From assembly GCA_965216365.1 (NCBI GenBank), contig CBDCFT010000049.1, positions 1 to 64,000 on the forward strand: a DNA stretch of 64,000 nucleotides, given 5' to 3'. Source of the DNA: CBDCFT01 sp965216365 (GTDB taxonomy: Bacteria > Pseudomonadota > Gammaproteobacteria > Arenicellales > CBDCFT01). How positions within the stretch are numbered: position 1 is the first letter of the stretch; every line of letters starts with the position of its first letter. The position numbers and the translations under genes were made by a program. This document shows, one piece after another, positions 7,753 to 16,337 of this stretch. The notes under the pieces are model-generated. The model ran no database searches, was not told the origin of the DNA, and saw only the letters and a list, made by a program, of their open reading frames with translations.

Positions 7753-9054
7753 ATGAGTCAGAGCATAAAAATACTTACCATCACTGCGATTCTTGCACTA
7801 ATCCCAACACTCGCGCCAGTTGCGTTGGCTGACCACGAAGGAAAAAATAAAGCAAAAAGGGGTGGCCACAGTGTACAACTCGGTCCTCGGCCGTTCTATC
7901 TCGTCGATAAGATGAGTGAAGGACGGTTAAAAAGGAAACTCGCAAAGTGCGCTGCCAACACCAAGCGCTATAAGCACCACGATTTCTCGATCGGACATCG
8001 TGGGGCGGCACTACAGTTTCCAGAGCACACTAAGGAATCCTACGAGGCAGCCCATCGCATGGGCGCCGGCATCCTCGAGTGTGACGTGACGTTCACCAGC
8101 GACGGCGAACTGGTCTGCCGCCACGCACAATGTGATCTGCACACCACGACCAACATTCTCGCCACACCGCTTGCCGCAACGTGCGCCACACCGTTCACCC
8201 CGGCCGAGTTCGATATAGACGGTAATCTCGTGACACCGGCGACCGCTCGGTGCTGCGCTAGCGACCTCACTCTCGCGGAGTTCAAGTCCCTGGAGGGCAA
8301 GATGGATGCATCCGACAGGAATGCGACGACGGTCGAGGAATTCCTCGGGGGCACGGCGGATTTTCGTACCGACCTCTATGCCACAGGCGGCACCTTACTC
8401 AGCCATAAGGAGAGCATAAAACTCTTCGATCAACTGGGGGCAAAGTTCACCCCTGAACTCAAGGCGGTCACGGACGGATTCGGCGCTTCGGGACTCGACC
8501 AAGCGAGTTATGCGCGGAAGATGATTCAGGAGTACCTCGATGCCGGGATCAATCCGCGCCGGGTGTTTGCCCAGTCCTTCAATCTCGACGACGTGGAGCA
8601 GTGGATTGCGGAATTTCCGAGATACGGCCGGCGCGCCGTGTACCTGGATGGTCGCCCAGTGGCCGATCTCGCCTCGACGCCACCGGAGCTGTTAGAGTTT
8701 CTGGATCTTAAGGCGTCGGGGGTTAATATCATTGCGCCTCCTATGCCGGTTCTGTTGACTACTAACACGGACGACGAAATTGTTCCGTCCGTTTACGCCG
8801 AGAGGGCGCGGCAAGCCGGACTCAGGATAATTTCCTGGACCACGGAGCGCTCCGGACGAATCGTCGAAGACGTCCTTGAGGGAGGCAGCACCTTTTACTA
8901 CCAGACGACACTGGACGCCCTCAACAATGACGGTGACATCCTGCGGACTATCGATGTGCTGGCCCGAAAGGTAGGAATCATTGGTCTGTTCTCCGACTGG
9001 CCAGCCACCACGACCTTCTATGCAAACTGCATGCTTGGTGGTAATAACGGCTAA
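7753..9054 (+). CDS. secreted glycerophosphodiester phosphodiesterase family protein
   Basis: 433 residues with a signal peptide (IKILTITAILALIPTLAPVALA). The GDPD signature is present: IGHRGAALQFPEHTKESYEA at about residue 80-100, then GAGILECDVTFTSDGELVCRH with the catalytic Glu/Asp pair and His. Late elements FAQSFNLDDVEQW and LRIISWTTERSG complete the TIM barrel. It is longer than cytoplasmic GDPDs because of cysteine-containing insertions (CDLHTTTN...ATCATPFTP...CCASDLTL). It should hydrolyse glycerophosphodiesters in the periplasm to supply glycerol-3-phosphate (family knowledge). Start is certain: TAAGGAGG lies 5 nt before the ATG. Monocistronic, with a hairpin on each side. Confidence 0.9.
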   Translation: MSQSIKILTITAILALIPTLAPVALADHEGKNKAKRGGHSVQLGPRPFYLVDKMSEGRLKRKLAKCAANTKRYKHHDFSIGHRGAALQFPEHTKESYEAAHRMGAGILECDVTFTSDGELVCRHAQCDLHTTTNILATPLAATCATPFTPAEFDIDGNLVTPATARCCASDLTLAEFKSLEGKMDASDRNATTVEEFLGGTADFRTDLYATGGTLLSHKESIKLFDQLGAKFTPELKAVTDGFGASGLDQASYARKMIQEYLDAGINPRRVFAQSFNLDDVEQWIAEFPRYGRRAVYLDGRPVADLASTPPELLEFLDLKASGVNIIAPPMPVLLTTNTDDEIVPSVYAERARQAGLRIISWTTERSGRIVEDVLEGGSTFYYQTTLDALNNDGDILRTIDVLARKVGIIGLFSDWPATTTFYANCMLGGNNG

Positions 9055-9417
9055 CGACAGGAAAGAACGAGAGATGCCCTAACGGTTTAGAGTAACACTG
9101 TGGCTTGGTGCTGGTGTCTTGTCACCAGGCCACTTCATTTGGGTGATCGACCGCAAAAACTTAACTATCGCAGGTCAATTAGAGCAGTATCAGTCGCACG
9201 CGCCCTACCCCACTTCGCAGCTACTTTTCCGTTCATAGGGGATAATCCTCGTTACGTATAATTTCTATTAGGCATAGTTCCTAAGTACTATAAAACACTC
9301 GGTGACTTGGTGATTAAATGAAGATAATGCCGAAGATCACGATTACTCATATGGATTACTGGGGTGATATCGTATGTTCCGTTACCTGTTAGGCGTGGCG
9401 AACTGGAGATAAACTAA
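9055..9417. other. intergenic between GDPD and GFA genes
   Basis: Holds the terminator at 9100-9133 and a KOPS-type CCCTACCC at 9203-9210. The remainder should contain the promoter of the GFA gene, but I see no convincing boxes. Confidence 0.4.
9100..9133 (+). terminator. terminator hairpin after the phosphodiesterase gene
   Basis: gtggcttggtg pairs with caccaggccac (one G:U) around a 12-nt loop and is followed by ttcattt, 45 nt after the GDPD stop. Confidence 0.65.
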
Positions 9418-9852
9418 ATGCGGCGAATCGATGGAAAGTGTCACTGCGGAAACATAAGTTATGAGTTCATGTGGCCTGAACCCGGTTCACAAATTCCGGT
9501 TCGCGCCTGCAGTTGTACGTTTTGTATAAAGCACGGTGGCGTTTACACCTCTCACCCTGATGCTCAGCTGACAGCACAGATCTCGGATCTCGCACTCGTG
9601 AATAAATACATATTTGGCACGAAGACAGCGGAGTTTTATGTTTGTTCCGGCCGTGGCGTGGTGGCTTTCGTGACGAGCACGATTGAAGGCTATGAATACG
9701 CCGTTGTAAATGTCAATACATTCGAAGGAGTAAGTAAATCGGAATTAGACTCTTCCGTTGCAGACTTTGACGGGGAGAGTGTTGGCGACAGATTGAACAG
9801 GCGTAAGCAAAGGTGGATTTCTCAGGTGGATGTTTTAGTTAGTCACTCATAA
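9418..9852 (+). CDS. GFA/CENP-V family zinc-binding protein
   Basis: 144 residues starting MRRIDGKCHCGNISYEF, the classical GFA opening, with further cysteines in RACSCTFCIKHGGVYTSH and FYVCSGRG. These form the zinc sites of the Mss4-like fold of glutathione-dependent formaldehyde-activating enzyme relatives. The last CxxCG is changed to CSGRG. Members of this family mostly have unknown substrates; no formaldehyde-oxidation genes lie nearby. GGAG lies upstream of the ATG. Confidence 0.85.
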   Translation: MRRIDGKCHCGNISYEFMWPEPGSQIPVRACSCTFCIKHGGVYTSHPDAQLTAQISDLALVNKYIFGTKTAEFYVCSGRGVVAFVTSTIEGYEYAVVNVNTFEGVSKSELDSSVADFDGESVGDRLNRRKQRWISQVDVLVSHS

Positions 9853-9889
9853 CAAACTTAGGGTCCAGTACCCGAAATTTCTAATGGGT

Positions 9890-9980
9890 TAAAACCCGAC
9901 ATTACTATCGGGGGCTAGTAGATATGTTGACGCCATTTAAAGATGGCACATTGATTCCCATTTAGAAATGTCACATGGGT
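9890..9980. repeat. dispersed IS-end-like repeat, copy 2 (inverted)
   Basis: On the minus strand it reads TGTGACATTTCTAAATGGG, then TGTGCCATCTTTAAATGGC, then GTCAACA. It is the same two-unit arrangement as the copy at 6026-6110. It lies within or just before an IS256-type remnant. Confidence 0.5.
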
Positions 9981-10001
9981 TGTAGTTGCCGGTTTGGCGC
10001 G

Positions 10002-10158
10002 GTGAAGGTTGTCTTTTTAGCTTGTGAATCAGCATCGAAAAAATGGACCATGTCGATCCAAAACTGGAAACCCGTGATGAGTCGATTTATGATTGAATTC
10101 GAAGAGCAACTCACTCCTCATGTGAACTGAACAGTTACACAGTTTTATTTACAGTCTC
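10002..10158 (+). pseudogene. C-terminal remnant of an IS256-family transposase with its right end
   Basis: The plus frame 10002-10130 reads VKVVFLACESASKKWTMSIQ, then NWKPVMSRFMIEFEEQLTP and HVN-stop, the well-known IS256-family C-terminus (ASKKWTMPIxNWKxALNxFxIxFExRL). After the stop, acagttacacagttttatttacagtctc resembles the family's terminal inverted repeat. The 5' part of the transposase is gone. The terminal repeat also supplies the end of the small minus-strand gene at 10149. Confidence 0.75.
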
Positions 10159-10394
10159 AATATTACGGAATCATCTGCTGCTTGGACCCAGATTTCTTCA
10201 GATAACGTGACCTTTCCACGAGGGACTAGCTTCGCACCTGGGAGAAACGAAAGCAGTGTCGGTGTAGTTGGGTCAAGCGTCATTCTTCCAACGTTATAAC
10301 GGCGAGGTGGGAATACGACGAGCCCACCCATGCTGCTGGCACAGTGAATCACCCCGGGATTGTCGGAGGCTAAAACCTTTGAGAGGATTAGCCA

Positions 10395-10715
10395 ATGAAG
10401 AAACAACCGACCTATTCATCCGAAGTACGGGAACGCGCAGTTCGATTGGTGTTCACCAGCGAACAAGACCATGCATCGCGCTGGGCAGCCACGCAATCAG
10501 TAGCTGCAAAGATTGGCTGTACGCCAGAAACGCTGAGGAAGTGGATTCAACGATCTGAGATTGATCGGGGTATCAGATCGGGTGTGACATCCGATCAAGC
10601 CCACTATACAAAAGCGCTTGAACGAGAAAACCGAGAACTAAAGCGTGCCAATGAGATTTTACGCAAAGCAGCGGCTTTTTTCGCCCAGGCGGAGTTCGAC
10701 CGCAAAACGAAGTAA
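10395..10715 (+). CDS. IS3-family transposase OrfA
   Basis: 106 residues: N-terminal helix-turn-helix (SEVRERAVRLVF...ASRWAATQSVAAKIGCTPET, LRKWI) and C-terminal leucine zipper (LERENRELKRANEILRKAAA). It binds the IS ends. It ends TAATG with OrfB starting on the overlapping ATG, so OrfB may be made by re-initiation. The A-rich stretch before the stop (gcaaaacgaag) differs from the other copy (gcaaagcgaag), which argues against a conserved slippery heptamer there. Confidence 0.95.
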   Translation: MKKQPTYSSEVRERAVRLVFTSEQDHASRWAATQSVAAKIGCTPETLRKWIQRSEIDRGIRSGVTSDQAHYTKALERENRELKRANEILRKAAAFFAQAEFDRKTK

Positions 10716-11635
10716 TGGTGTCTTTCATTGATCAACATCGATCGATCTACGGTGTCGAGCCGATCTGTGCGGTATTGCCGATTGCACCGTCGACGTATTA
10801 CAAACACAAATCAAATGAACGTGATCCAGGCTGTCGTTCAGCACGTGCGAAACGGGACGATGAACTCAAGGTGCAGATTAAACGGCTGTGGCATGAGAAT
10901 AACGACGTGTATGGTGCGGTTAAAGTTTGGCGTCAGTTACACCGTGAAGGGATTCAGGTCGCACGCTGCACGGTAGAGCGATTGATGCGCAAATTAGGAC
11001 TTGCGGGCGTCAGACGGGGTGCACGTTGCAAAACGACAATTCCATCAACACATGACGAAAAACCCTTGGATCTGGTTAATCGGCAATTTACAGCCACACG
11101 TCCCAATCAACTTTGGGTGGCTGATCTGACGTATGTGGCCACCTGGTCTGGATTTGTGTATGTGGCCTTTGTGGTGGATGTGTTTGCGCGTTTCATCGTC
11201 GGCTGGCGTGTCTCACGTTCACTACACACCGACAGCGTCATGGATGCGTTAGAGCAAGCTTTATGGGCCAGAGGTAAACATACCGGTCTCATTCACCACA
11301 GTGATAGGGGCAGTCAATATTTATCCATTCGATATAGTGAACGATTAGTCGAAGCAGGCATCCAAGCTTCCGTTGGCAGTGTTGGCGACTCCTACGACAA
11401 TGCGCTGGCTGAAACCATTAATGGCCTTTATAAAACGGAAGTCATTCGTCACAAGGGACCCTGGAAAAGTATTGATGAAGTTGAGCGTGCCACACTTGAT
11501 TGGATCGATTGGTTTAATAACAGACGACTACTTGAACCGATTGGACATATTCCGCCTGTAGAATATGAAATGATGTATTATCAACAAACCGAGTCAGCGA
11601 AAGCAGCAGGACTCAAACAAACCGGTCTCCGATAA
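10715..11635 (+). CDS. IS3-family transposase OrfB (DDE recombinase)
   Basis: 306 residues with an HTH_21-type N-terminus (YGAVKVWRQLHREGIQVARC) and an rve catalytic core. DDE residues lie in VADLTYV, IHHSDRGSQY and NALAETINGLYKTE. Intact and virtually identical to the copy at 35074-35994, so probably active recently. Confidence 0.95.
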   Translation: MVSFIDQHRSIYGVEPICAVLPIAPSTYYKHKSNERDPGCRSARAKRDDELKVQIKRLWHENNDVYGAVKVWRQLHREGIQVARCTVERLMRKLGLAGVRRGARCKTTIPSTHDEKPLDLVNRQFTATRPNQLWVADLTYVATWSGFVYVAFVVDVFARFIVGWRVSRSLHTDSVMDALEQALWARGKHTGLIHHSDRGSQYLSIRYSERLVEAGIQASVGSVGDSYDNALAETINGLYKTEVIRHKGPWKSIDEVERATLDWIDWFNNRRLLEPIGHIPPVEYEMMYYQQTESAKAAGLKQTGLR

Positions 11636-11763
11636 ATCCGGGGTGATTCACAGGCCACGGCAATCTCTATTCCTTCTTGGTCGTTTGTCAAACGGTCGAT
11701 GTAATCCTCGACATTATGGACTGGAATTTGGCCATCGGGAATCGGATCGCTGCAATTGATCAT

Positions 11764-12294
11764 TGTCTTTTCTCCATTTGGAGTTCCCGTCACTTCTGAC
11801 ACGATAGTAACGAGAACCCCATATTAAGTGTGAACGGGATAAATCGCTTGATGTCAACAACGGTCCTCAAGCCTACCCTACCCCTTGCCTGTTTTCATTG
11901 CGTTCAATACCGGTGATTTCTCGAGGTCGAATTTTTGTCTGGTTTGATGAAATCTCCCCTTGTGTATGAGTTTTCTCAGTACGCAGCGATTGCAAAACTG
12001 CGGTTATCGGAATGAGTGTACAGCAAATTGACACGGCACTTTGCCATCGTCTCGTGTCCAGTAAGTCTTGTTACCAAAACATTACCGTTTGCTTATGACT
12101 TGAGGCCACGCTTCTCCTTATCCTGATTGACCGTGGGTAAGCAATGAGTGTTCGATCCGCATTCGACCACTGTGGAAGGCTGCGATTGTCTCGTGCACGT
12201 ACTACCCACCATCGCAGTTAAGTGTCGTGCCTGATCGATACATCTCCAGGGCGATACTTGTTTTCAGACATTTTTTTACTTAAGGAGATGAACG
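11764..12294. other. intergenic upstream of the secreted hydrolase
   Basis: About 530 nt with no gene I can support. It holds dispersed repeat A (11872-11934), including a KOPS-type CCCTACCC at 11876-11883, and must contain the promoter of the gene at 12295. Confidence 0.4.
11872..11934. repeat. dispersed repeat, copy A
   Basis: Core CATTGCGTTCAAT (a small inverted repeat CATTG/CAATG shared by the set) followed by CCGGTGATTTCTCGAGGTC and a TTTTT run. Copies at 26901-26962 and 39270-39325 keep the core, the following GG-GA-T block and GAGG. Confidence 0.55.
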
Positions 12295-14643
12295 ATGATA
12301 TGGACAAAACACAAGCGACTAGCGAGCTATGTATTGACTGCCTTAATGGCAGTTGGCGCTGTTCGCGCTGTCGAAGCACAAACAACGCCCGTTGGCTGTG
12401 CGCAAGTGGATTTCGACTTTTCCAATGTGGTCGACAATGCTGATCTCACCATACTCACGAATCATTACGGCACCACCGATGCGACTTACGATTTAAATCA
12501 AGACGGTATCGTGGATGGGCACGATTGGTTGGTGGCGTACGGTTTTGTGCTGTGCCAAGTGATCAACACAGCTGATCTCGCCGGTGTACGGCGCAATGTG
12601 TATCCCTTTTTTCAGTACACACGCGCATTTAATGAAGGCGATAATATCGCCATTGCTATCGATCCAACCCGCACTCATCTGGGTAACCGCCATGTCTCCC
12701 ACGCGACCGGTCTGGTGGATGTGTATGTCATCGATGCGGGGAGTGGCACTACCGACGGACAATCTTTGATCGATATGCGGCCCAGCGGACCTGACACCTT
12801 CGATTTTTCCGGTGCCGACATCCAAAGTCAGACCTTTGATTTGTCGCGATCGTCCTCATTGACCGCGACTGGCGGTGACAGCCTGGTTAGCCGTGGCTAT
12901 GACATCGTATTGGATATCAATCGCAATGGCACCCTCGATGGGGGTGATTACATCGACGGTCACGTGAATGATAGCTCGGCCGAGGCCGGGTTCTATATTA
13001 TCAAAGACATGACTCAAGCCGGTCCTCACGGTTTCGAAAGGCAAAACTATAAGGTGGATAACAGCGTCCTAGTCCCGTCATCGAATACCAACTCTACGAT
13101 CAACGATCAACTGGTTTTCTGGCCCCAGACCATCGATACACTGACCGATCCGCTGCCATTGGTGTTTATTGTGCATCAGAATGGTGCTGGGGTACATCAT
13201 TTGCTGTATCAGCACCTACAAGAATTGATGGTCTCTTACGGCTACGTATCGGTCAGTGTCAACACGCTTCTGGTAGGCAGTGGTAATTTCTTAACCCCGG
13301 CTGAATCCGTCGAAAACGCCACTGACGACTTTTTCGATAGCTTGGATCTGTTCTTCAGCAGTCTCGGTACCATCGCCAACGGGCGTTTGCAGAACCGCCT
13401 GGATACGGATCGCATCTCGCTGATTGGGCATTCGCGCGGTGGTGAACTCGTCGTACGCGTACGCAGTCGTTTGTCGCAACGCAACCCCGACACTTTCGGA
13501 CCCGGTCTGGATAAGAACAACATTGTTTATATCCAGAGTATCGCGCCCAGTGATCACAATGGCCCACGTAAGATTGAACCCGGATACACGAATTTTCATT
13601 TGCTGTACGGGTCGGCCGATGGCGACGTCTCGTCACATCCCCTTTTCGATGAGAGTAAAGCATTCGGTATTTTCGAACGCGCCAAAGGCGATCGTCTTGC
13701 GACCTACATCCATGGTACCGATCACAACGATTTTAACCAACCGGCTACGGGTACCCACGATAACGATGATTTTAAAGGGCCACCTGCAACGGAAATCGGC
13801 AGAGCTGAAGCACAAGCGATGCAAAAAGCTATCACCCTCGCCGCTTTAGAGCACTTCAACCGGGATAATATCGCGGTGACCGACTACTTCTGGCGTCAGA
13901 GTGAAGAGTTCCGACCCCTAGGGGTATCCGACACCACCATCATCGTCAATGAGTACAAACCGTATCTATCCGGATCTCAACATTCGATTATCGATTCGTT
14001 TGGACACACCAAGGCCATTCCCGAAGGCACGTCCGACACCAGTACCTCACGCGGTGCCGTCATCACCGATGTCAGTAACCGGGTGGAAGGACGCATGCTG
14101 GATACGGATACGACTTACGACTGGCCGAATGACGGTGTTTCCGACCCATTCAACGGTATGGCGCGGGGTCGCGCCAATGGCAAGTATCGTGATAACACGC
14201 GGGGCACCGTGTTTGATTGGAATAGCAACAACCGCTCGTTAGAGTTTGAAATTGTGGATAAGAAAAGCGATTTCTCTCGTTTTCGTTGGCTCACCTTTCG
14301 CGCCGCGCAAGGAACCCGCCATCCTGAGACGATCGCAGAGCTTGGTGATGTCGTCTTCAGTGTGACCTTGATTGATGGTGACGGTAATCGCTCCACCATG
14401 CGTATCGACGCCAGTGGTGCCGGCATCGAAGAGCCTTATCAACGAGGATTAGGTGCTTTTGGGATCGGACCCGGTTGGCAAAATGAGATGGAGACTATTT
14501 ATCTGTCGATTCCCGAGTTCCAAACCAACGGACGTGTTATTGATTTGACTAACATTAAGGCCATCCGCTTAGAGTTTGGCAGCTCTTTCGGCTCCGACCA
14601 CGGTCGATTGGTGCTCGATGACCTGCGCTTGATCAGAGATTAA
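12295..14643 (+). CDS. secreted alpha/beta hydrolase with dockerin-like calcium segment
   Basis: 782 residues, start set by AAGGAG 8 nt upstream. Signal peptide to about AVEAQ. Residues ~37-80 (VDFDFSNVVDNADLTILTNH; DLNQDGIVDGHDW) look like a dockerin/EF-type calcium loop pair, and a second DINRNGTLDGGDY loop follows near residue 205. The hydrolase core has HQNGAG (oxyanion region) and the nucleophile elbow GHSRGGE with Ser at about 379. A histidine candidate is in HGTDHNDF. The C-terminal ~200 residues (LEFEIVDKK...IRLEFGSSFGSDHG) look like a beta-sandwich binding domain. It is probably an extracellular esterase or depolymerase; substrate unknown. It stands alone, with a terminator after it. 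Confidence 0.75.
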   Translation: MIWTKHKRLASYVLTALMAVGAVRAVEAQTTPVGCAQVDFDFSNVVDNADLTILTNHYGTTDATYDLNQDGIVDGHDWLVAYGFVLCQVINTADLAGVRRNVYPFFQYTRAFNEGDNIAIAIDPTRTHLGNRHVSHATGLVDVYVIDAGSGTTDGQSLIDMRPSGPDTFDFSGADIQSQTFDLSRSSSLTATGGDSLVSRGYDIVLDINRNGTLDGGDYIDGHVNDSSAEAGFYIIKDMTQAGPHGFERQNYKVDNSVLVPSSNTNSTINDQLVFWPQTIDTLTDPLPLVFIVHQNGAGVHHLLYQHLQELMVSYGYVSVSVNTLLVGSGNFLTPAESVENATDDFFDSLDLFFSSLGTIANGRLQNRLDTDRISLIGHSRGGELVVRVRSRLSQRNPDTFGPGLDKNNIVYIQSIAPSDHNGPRKIEPGYTNFHLLYGSADGDVSSHPLFDESKAFGIFERAKGDRLATYIHGTDHNDFNQPATGTHDNDDFKGPPATEIGRAEAQAMQKAITLAALEHFNRDNIAVTDYFWRQSEEFRPLGVSDTTIIVNEYKPYLSGSQHSIIDSFGHTKAIPEGTSDTSTSRGAVITDVSNRVEGRMLDTDTTYDWPNDGVSDPFNGMARGRANGKYRDNTRGTVFDWNSNNRSLEFEIVDKKSDFSRFRWLTFRAAQGTRHPETIAELGDVVFSVTLIDGDGNRSTMRIDASGAGIEEPYQRGLGAFGIGPGWQNEMETIYLSIPEFQTNGRVIDLTNIKAIRLEFGSSFGSDHGRLVLDDLRLIRD

Positions 14644-14656
14644 TGTCTATTAAAAA

Positions 14657-14678
14657 CCGGGGCGTCTACACGCCCCGG
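14657..14678 (+). terminator. terminator after the secreted hydrolase
   Basis: ccggggcgt and acgccccgg form a perfect 9-bp stem with a 4-nt loop, 13 nt after the stop codon, preceded by an A-run. The following sequence (atgctgttta) is only moderately T-rich. Confidence 0.75.
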
Positions 14679-14869
14679 ATGCTGTTTAGCAAACAAATGC
14701 ATTGTTGTTAGGTAACACTGAACAACAGTGCTATTAAAGACATGGTAACAGCAGTTCGCTAAAAATTTCGTGTAATGCTGCTTATGTAAAGTTGTAGATT
14801 ATGTACAAGCGATGATTCCTCGTTTATGCAATACTCGATGGGGCTTGGTACTTCGCCTGAAGTCTGATT

Positions 14870-15289
14870 TTAGCGTTTCGCCGCTCGGTTAGCCGGTTTC
14901 TTGGGGATGGGTTTTGATCGATAGCGTTGCTTCAGTCGCGGCAGTAAGTCTAAAACATCGCCGAGTTTGTCCGCCATCTCGTCAATAGCCGGATCATAGT
15001 CATGGGTGTTGGTATCCGCTGCTAATGTGACACGTTGACCTACTGATGCGAGTAAGTTCACTAAGGTATCAATGGTGAAGTCATTGATCTTACCGCGCAT
15101 GAGATTGCTAATACGCGGTTGCGGTATACCAAAGTGATTGGCGGCTTCGGTTTGTGTCCAGCCTTGTGCTTTGATGTAACGTTCGATGGCCAGCATGAGC
15201 TCGGCACGAACACGCAAGTTCTCCGCTTGCGTATCGCTACGCCCGAGATCTTTAAATACGTTCCCGCTGGATGGTGTCATTTTAGCCAT
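14870..15289 (-). CDS. XRE-family antitoxin (HigA-like)
   Basis: 139 residues with the helix-turn-helix WTQTEAANHFGIPQPRISNL at about 44-63, followed by MRGKINDFTIDTLVNLLASVG, the classical HigA/phage antitoxin layout. The C-terminal tail is basic. It starts 5 nt after the toxin stop, in the HigBA order. Expected to bind its own promoter in the AT-rich DNA at 15622-15670. Confidence 0.9.
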   Translation of the reverse strand: MAKMTPSSGNVFKDLGRSDTQAENLRVRAELMLAIERYIKAQGWTQTEAANHFGIPQPRISNLMRGKINDFTIDTLVNLLASVGQRVTLAADTNTHDYDPAIDEMADKLGDVLDLLPRLKQRYRSKPIPKKPANRAAKR

Positions 15290-15294
15290 TAAAC

Positions 15295-15621
15295 CTATCC
15301 TCGTTCTTTCAGTACTGCTGTCAGACGTCGCTTGGCTAATCGGAGTTCGCGTATGGGCGTCTTTTGCGTTTTCTTCTGAAAAGCATGTAAGACATAGACC
15401 GAATCTTCAAACGACGCGATGTATATCACTCGGTAGGCATTCTTACTGATTCGTACACGGATTTCGCGTACCCCGGAGCCGATGTCAGACATCGGTTTCC
15501 AGTCGTAGGGATTCTCCCCACACTGTACCCGGTGTAATTGATAGCCAATCTCGTCTTGGACAGTTTCATCAAAAGCCCGTATGACCTCCAATGTGTCGCC
15601 TACCCACGTGAGTGCTTTCAC
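15295..15621 (-). CDS. HigB/Gp49-like toxin of a type II toxin-antitoxin pair
   Basis: 108 residues: WVGDTLEVIRAFDETVQDEI, KPMSDIGSGVREIRVR, YRVIYIASFEDSVYVLHAFQ and KKTQKTPIRELRLAKRRL. This is the phage-derived Gp49-like (HigB) mRNA interferase family, which cleaves mRNA on the ribosome. Unlike the pair at 6.4-7.1 kb, this toxin is full-length. It is unrelated in detail to that one. Confidence 0.9.
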   Translation of the reverse strand: MKALTWVGDTLEVIRAFDETVQDEIGYQLHRVQCGENPYDWKPMSDIGSGVREIRVRISKNAYRVIYIASFEDSVYVLHAFQKKTQKTPIRELRLAKRRLTAVLKERG

Positions 15622-15850
15622 TCCGTTATTATATTACAATTAATATAGTTATGCAAATACAATATATTTGCTCAATCGAATTCGAAGCTAGCATACAGCG
15701 CCCTGCCCTAATATCGATACAGCCGAGTTCGGCCAACAAGGGACGAATTTCGTTCTGACAAAGTTAGTCCGTTTTAAAGTACATTACGGACGAAATCGGT
15801 CCGTGAAAATCTCTATAGATTTAAAGCTTGATTTCATCTTCTAAAGTGTC

Positions 15851-15877
15851 AATCAATCGAATCTGACCCCATTGATT
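15851..15877. repeat. short inverted repeat around tctgacccc
   Basis: AATCAAT and ATTGATT (7 bp, perfect) flank cgaatctgacccc. Similar motifs often border transposase-associated palindromes in gammaproteobacteria, but no such gene is here. It lies just downstream of the RHS/immunity pair and could end its transcript. Confidence 0.35.
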
Positions 15878-15901
15878 TGGTCTTTTAGCGCTTACCGAGG
15901 T

Positions 15902-16333
15902 CTATTGTCTTTTAGTAAGTGGTTTTACAATTAACGAAATAAATACGACGCATATAAAAACCTCTGACAGTTTATACAAACCATAATCAAAAGCAAGAAT
16001 AGGAAAAGCATAAAAAAAACCCGAATAAATAAAAGAACGTTGTTCGATTGAATTAATGGTGGTTGCCATAACTGCGACAAGCGAAATCTCCAGCAACCAA
16101 ACATACAAAGAGATTATCAACAGTTCTTTCAATTGACGACCGCGGCAGTAAATCCAAATTCCTAAAATTGCACCTGCAAAAATCGAAGCAATAAAAAACA
16201 TGAATTCTGTTGTTATCGCTTCTTCCACATCATCAAATTTAAATGATAGATATAGAAACAACAATTTGTTACTTAGCGATAAGCAAATTACTGATGTCAG
16301 AGAAAACAATATAGTTTGAACACTTTTGTGCAT
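15902..16333 (-). CDS. four-TM membrane protein, candidate immunity protein of the RHS toxin
   Basis: About 143 residues from ATG 16333, 4 nt after the RHS stop (an in-frame ATG at 16372 would overlap it). Four hydrophobic segments are visible (ILFSLTSVICLSL; FMFFIASIFAGAILGIWIY; LLIISLYVWLLEISLVAVMA; a C-terminal pair around IYSGFFYAFPILAF and VFICVVFISLIV). No family recognised. Position directly behind the toxic tip, and lower GC than the RHS body, are the usual features of immunity genes. The function is inferred from context only. Confidence 0.6.
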   Translation of the reverse strand: MHKSVQTILFSLTSVICLSLSNKLLFLYLSFKFDDVEEAITTEFMFFIASIFAGAILGIWIYCRGRQLKELLIISLYVWLLEISLVAVMATTINSIEQRSFIYSGFFYAFPILAFDYGLYKLSEVFICVVFISLIVKPLTKRQ

Positions 16334-16337
16334 GGAC

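Larger units (their letters stand above)
10345..11650 (+). mobile_element. complete IS3-family insertion sequence, copy 1 (1306 bp)
   Basis: Bounded by imperfect inverted repeats starting TGAATCACCCCGG on both sides, with 5'-TG...CA-3' tips and a 3-bp direct repeat CAG at 10342-10344 and 11651-11653. It carries orfA and orfB. A second copy of identical length, with its own GTG duplication, is at 35059-36364. The orfA C-terminus suggests an IS3/IS51-type subgroup. Confidence 0.95.
10149..11763 (-). pseudogene. small unknown gene split by the IS3 element
   Basis: The 5' part (ATG 11763, GGAG 9 nt upstream; MINCSDPIPDGQIPVHNVED...EIAVAC) and the 3' part (ASSMGGLVVFPPRRYNVGRM... to a stop at 10149) join in frame when the 1306-bp element and one CAG repeat are removed, giving about 100 residues. 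No family recognised. The C-terminal residues read into the end of the IS256 remnant, so the gene may already have been shortened before the IS3 insertion. Confidence 0.75.
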